64,000 nucleotides of DNA, taken from NCBI GenBank assembly GCA_037074705.1, contig CM073596.1:21798001-21862000 (forward strand), read 5' to 3'. This DNA comes from Zhengitettix transpicula. Lineage: Eukaryota; Arthropoda; Insecta; Orthoptera; Tetrigidae. The notes below the pieces were generated by a model. It was given only the letters and a program-made list of their open reading frames with translations. It did not search any database and was not told the DNA's origin. Numbering within the stretch: position 1 is the first letter of the stretch; each line of letters begins with the position of its first letter. Below, in pieces: positions 59,501-64,000 of this stretch. The position numbers and the translations under genes were made by a program.

Positions 59501-62500
59501 AAGCAAGCAAAATATAAAATTTGTTAAAATGCAGTATTTCAGCTGTATTTTTATTTTTTAAATTTATCATTGGTATGCCAATGTAATATTGTAGAAACAG
59601 TGTTTGTCTTTATACCACAAATCTATATTTACAGTCGATGTACCTGGGTAATGTGGTGTGATAATTCTACAGAGGACTGACTAACTTATTTAGAAACTCT
59701 TTCATAAACAAGGTAATTTGGCCAATGAACTTTTCAAGTTTAAATTACATTAATTTTACAAAAAAGAATTAATGTAATGTTGGTTTCAGCCCTCTACACA
59801 TGGCAGGAGACAATTGGAAATGGATTTAAAAGTTGACCAAATCACATCTCCCAAATAAACTGCTGTTTTTTATGTCTGATGTATTGTTTATAGTAATGTA
59901 AAAAAAGTTGATATTAATTGAAGAAATATTTTAACAAAAAACATTGTTTGATAACCATTTCTTCATCTAATTAACTATTTAGTTAAGATGAGTAATTTAC
60001 CTTTAAAACATTGTTAACAAGTGTGATTTTATGGAACTGTGTGGAGAGAGAATCAATAGTGCCTCTATTCCATTGTATACCTGATTTAGTCAAATTTAAC
60101 TTTCTGGACCAACCCATTTTTTTTAATGTTGAAAGCGTTTCTCATACGTTTTCTTTACTATCAGCACCCTATAGAAAATCGACATCTATTTTTAACTTTG
60201 GTACCAAATCTCGCTTTCTGAAGCTTAACAGGATCATTCATAAACACAAAGTTTACGTGTAAGAATAAACTATTTCCACTTGCTGCTGTGAACAATAGAA
60301 GGTTACATGAGTTAGATACTGATAAAAAAAATGTGAGTAGATAATTCAATTTTATATTTCAAATGTTCAGTGGAAAAATACCGTACTCATTTCCGTACAT
60401 AATTATTGTAGCAAATGAATAATGCTTCAAAGACCTTCAGTGTAATTTTTGTTGCAATTTTAATAAGATATTCCTTTAGGCTAATGTCACACGAGCACTG
60501 TTTTATGTGAACACGATAAGTTCTCTTCTATTCTGCTTAAAATGATGGATGTGCAAGGGTTGTCAGATGACTTTTCCCACTTACATCAATTAATTCCCCA
60601 CTCCGTTGCAAAGATTCCACCTTTCCATTCCACATACACATTTCATTTTCAGTTTAACACCAGTATGGTGTAGTACCTACTTATAATAACAGATGTTGAA
60701 TATCCAGTTGGGGGGGGGGGATCAGTTTTTGTCATGCCAATGAGATTTCTCCATTCAATTGTATGTATGTCCTCATGTGTCAATGGCATTCCCATGTCCG
60801 TTAATATCCCTGTTCGTGAAACACACTTGTGTGACATTAGCTTTAGTCTGACCATTTAGGAAATTTTCAGTTCAGTTATATGATTTGTGTTCAATGAACT
60901 TGTCAAATATTGCACAAAGTATTGGAATGAAAGTTCATAGCAAAATAAAGCCATGTGTGTGTGAACAATTTATTAAGAGGCTTACTATTTTTAAAATTAA
61001 GTTTATTTCTTGAAATAAAAAATGTGAGTTTGGAATTAGTAATAATTGAATTTGTATTTGAATAAATACATTGAAATTTGAATATCAGGTGTTGAAAATC
61101 AAAGAGTAGAGACAATATATTGGACTTTGTGAATTTTTTTATATACTGACTAATTAAAGATAAGGCTAATATTTAATAAACTTGCATATTGTAAGAAACA
61201 ACCTTTAGGGAGAAATAATTGTTTAAAAAACTTTATCAAAAGTTTATAACTTCTTAATTTCTATGGCCAACAAATGGAACTGGCTCTGCTTTTATGTTTG
61301 AATGAAGAGGGATGTGATATGAAGCATTTATTGATCAAGGCTATTTTATAAAATGATAGATGAGTTGACACAATGAGCATTTTCACAAAATTGCTAAGAA
61401 TTGGGATTGTTATAAACGTGTAAGGGAAACTGCCCCAGTAATAGTTATACAAGTGTAAAAATCTGGTTCTTATACTGTGACCAAGGTCGGGGGTATTTGA
61501 GGTATGTTTCGATTAACAAAAGCTTATGAGGTGCATTATGTCAGGTTTCACCTCAATCGGAAATGAACGTCAATTCATTATATAAAGAATTGCGTATTTT
61601 AAAGAGTGATCGATTCCTAATTAGTTCGATCCACACAATAAGTATTGGTGGAATGAATGCTAACAGTATTATTCCTCCTAGGAATTCGTAATTATTTGAG
61701 TGATTATATAAAAACTTTTGATCGCAAATTTGCGGTAGTTCCCAATATAGCAGGAATTTCCTCGTATCGATTCATGTGCTATTTTTTTTCTCATTTGTTA
61801 AGTGTTACTATAAGCTTTACTTTTTTTTATTCATTCTCGACTTACTTAAGACATTTGGGCATGTATCTTAAAACAACTTCAATGCATGTGATTTATATTA
61901 TGTAACATGATTTCTGACGATATGTGGACCTATTTTTTACAAGTATTAATCGAAATATAGTAGCTATGAAAAGAATTCTAAATTCTCATAGAATGAGCAG
62001 AACAAGTGGATTGATTAAGTTTATGGTGTACCGTTTCTGATATTTCAGATTATTCCTTTTATTACTACCGAAATATTTGTATATAGTTTTCGTTCTGTTT
62101 GTTAAGGCGTAATTTTTTAAAAACATTTGCACATTTCGCAGGGTTGATGAAATAATTATATTGGCTGCTTGTGAAAAGGTAAAATAATGGACACTCAATT
62201 TTTAATTTTGTTTCATAAATATAAAAACTTTAATTTATTTACTAGCCCAGTTGGTCTTGTTAGTTATTATTTATTAGTTCCATCTATATTATTCAGGAGA
62301 CTTTTAATTTAAGATCTGCATATAACTGCGAGGATAGTAAAAATATTTGGGGAGTACAGTGTACATAAAATTATATAGAAGGTACTGTATTACAATAATT
62401 ACATGGAATGATATGGGTTTGCAACCATTTTAATAAGTCAGGAAACTAGATTTATTATTTTTAGTCTGATACAAGTTAGTGATAAGTTCTGTAAGTCAGA

Positions 62501-63255
62501 ATTTATTAAGTACAAAATCGTTCTTAACAATGCTTTGGGACCTCTTCAGTTGACTATTTTTAAAGAAACCTTGAAAAGGTGTGTATTTATGTAAACAATT
62601 TAAGTAAAATCATTTACACTTTCTTCAACAACTTCAATAGCTGATAATTTTGAACTTAATTGTTATTTTAAATGTAATTAAATTCTGCATTTTGCCCATT
62701 TTACACTAATTATATTCATATTTAATACTAGTAAGATAAAAGTTAATATTTTTATTGACACAAGTTACATGTAATCCGAAAATGGTTAATGACTCGGGAA
62801 AATTTATTAATTTCTATCTGCAAATATAAAATTTGCTAAAATAAAAACTAAATTAATTGTTACAATTTCAACCAACTAAAAGATGGTACGTGTTTTCCCA
62901 GACAGGTGCCTCTGTGTTGATATTTATCAAAGAAATCCAAATTGTCGATGAAAATTAACCTGATTTAAATCACAACTATCATTCTCACATGTTCTGTATC
63001 AGAATTAGATGATTCGTAATTACATTCTATAAAAACAGGCGTTACGAAATATTTAAAAGAATATGTGAAGGAATATATTCAGTGTCATTTCCTATTTTTT
63101 GTTACAATCGGAAACGCTGGTACGGAGTATACTTCCGTTTTCCTTGAGCAATTACTAAAGTTTCCGCCAGGGAACGAATGTGTGGGGTTATGTTTTCATA
63201 ATTTTATACTGAGGTATTCTAATTTTCGCTGGCGTTATACTAAACCTAATTATTT
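56525..63255. other. Intergenic region 3' of the ICE1 homologue
   Basis: Begins with the ICE1 3' UTR. No further coding exon could be supported; the ORFs of 60-83 codons here are AT-rich and lack splice context or family motifs. It contains a 66-bp tandem duplication (57,239-57,366) and a short G run near 60,711. Confidence 0.4.
57239..57368. repeat. Tandem duplication of about 65 bp
   Basis: ATTGTCATTTATACAGAAAT ... TTATTGGTTCTATCAAT occurs twice in direct succession, near identical. Confidence 0.85.
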
Positions 63256-63259
63256 ATTA

Positions 63260-63412
63260 TAGCCTCCTCACATCGAAACGAGTCGAATCTGATACTAGTT
63301 AATAGAGCGAATTCACAAACGAATACGAGTACAATTTTGGAGTAAATTGAGTGTATTGCTTCTACATTGCATTAGTTACATCGTATCACCCAGAAATAAT
63401 TGGATTTTGAAG
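63260..63412 (+). other. Possible non-coding first exon of a downstream plus-strand gene
   Basis: A locally GC-richer stretch with CGA-rich words (CATCGAAACGAGTCGAATC, ACAAACGAATACGAG) ends in a strong donor, TTTTGAAG|GTAAGT, at 63,412/63,413. No ORF of note. It resembles a 5' UTR exon followed by an intron running off the window. No promoter element could be confirmed. Confidence 0.25.
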
Positions 63413-63419
63413 GTAAGTG

Positions 63420-64000
63420 TGTGCAAACATTAGTAGCTCTTAATTTTTTTCGTATATTAATGAGTATGAATATAATGGAAACCGGAGAGGTTATGTCAGC
63501 TGTCACTTCAATCTTATATAAATACCACAACTAATTTAGGATGAAATGTATTCTTTGGTAGTACGAATTTGTTGTAAATTATTGCTTGGTATCTTCTACA
63601 GTTAATTTTTCATAATATGAATTTTCGATTTAGAGGGGGCGGGGCACCGAATTCTATTGCTGAAATTCAAAATTTTTGTGTACACTTTTGTGGAATTATT
63701 TGTATTTATAATAATCTTCATAAATTGCAGATTATTTATCTTAGACTAAAGTTTATGTATTATGAATATTACTTCCAATTATGAAAACATTTGTTGTGTT
63801 TGAAGATATAGAAGGTGTTTAACTTGGTGCATATGAACATTAAGTGAAGAATTTGCTAATAAAGTCAGAATACATTTTTGTTGCTGACATGATAGGTTTG
63901 GAATTTAAAGTTTTACACTTCATCAATAATCTCACAAACCATTTATAATCTGTATAAAACTTACACTCTTCAATTATAATATTTTTTTTTTATATTTGAG
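63420..64000. other. AT-rich end of window
   Basis: No coding exon or repeat could be supported. Confidence 0.4.

Noticed and set aside
1..64000. CRISPR arrays, operons, bacterial genes or viral genomes
   Set aside because: None present; tandem repeats seen are duplications, microsatellites, coding repeats or SINE units, and all genes are spliced.

Overview
This is eukaryotic nuclear DNA, very AT-rich, with GT-AG introns of 0.1 to 4.5 kb, tRNA-derived SINEs, Penelope-like and LINE fragments and mariner/pogo relics. The gene set and the selenoprotein M homologue with Cys in place of Sec fit an arthropod, most likely an insect. The species cannot be named from the sequence alone. All gene models were built by reading splice sites and joining phases by hand. 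Four multi-exon genes close in frame from end to end (for B3GNTL1 the short first exon is provisional).

Layout. 1-324: a GC-richer open frame on the minus strand that runs off the window edge, unidentified. 1.6-2.5 kb: a small mariner-type MITE and a poly(A)-tailed retroelement remnant. 4,491-9,587 (+): RNF185/RNF5-type RING E3 ubiquitin ligase of the ER membrane, five coding exons, with two LINE 3' remnants in its introns. 9.6-19.5 kb: mostly non-coding, with fold-back repeats and one acidic open exon at 14.3 kb. 19,499-20,957 (-): selenoprotein M homologue (CxxC instead of CxxU), four exons. Its second intron holds a same-strand 249-codon ORF that resembles the N-terminal, pre-WD40 part of the dynein intermediate chain DNAI4 (WDR78). 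23,327-31,359 (-): B3GNTL1-like family 2 glycosyltransferase with a GC-AG intron. 32,456-56,524 (+): a 15-exon, 2,403-residue homologue of ICE1, the scaffold of the little elongation complex. Its largest exon carries three in-frame copies of a 184/185-residue repeat. 56.5-64 kb: intergenic, with a possible non-coding first exon of a further gene at about 63.3 kb.

B3GNTL1 and ICE1 are head to head, about 1.1 kb apart between start codons. RNF185 and the SELENOM homologue converge. The four genes act in unrelated processes (ER quality control, ER redox, glycosylation, snRNA transcription), so this is an ordinary chromosomal neighbourhood rather than a functional cluster.

The most unusual points are the DNAI4-like ORF inside the SELENOM intron with a phase-compatible donor, the triple repeat in ICE1, a 504-bp apparently perfect palindrome of tandem tRNA-SINE units in an ICE1 intron, and hammerhead-ribozyme-like relics in repeats that accompany Penelope-like element fragments.
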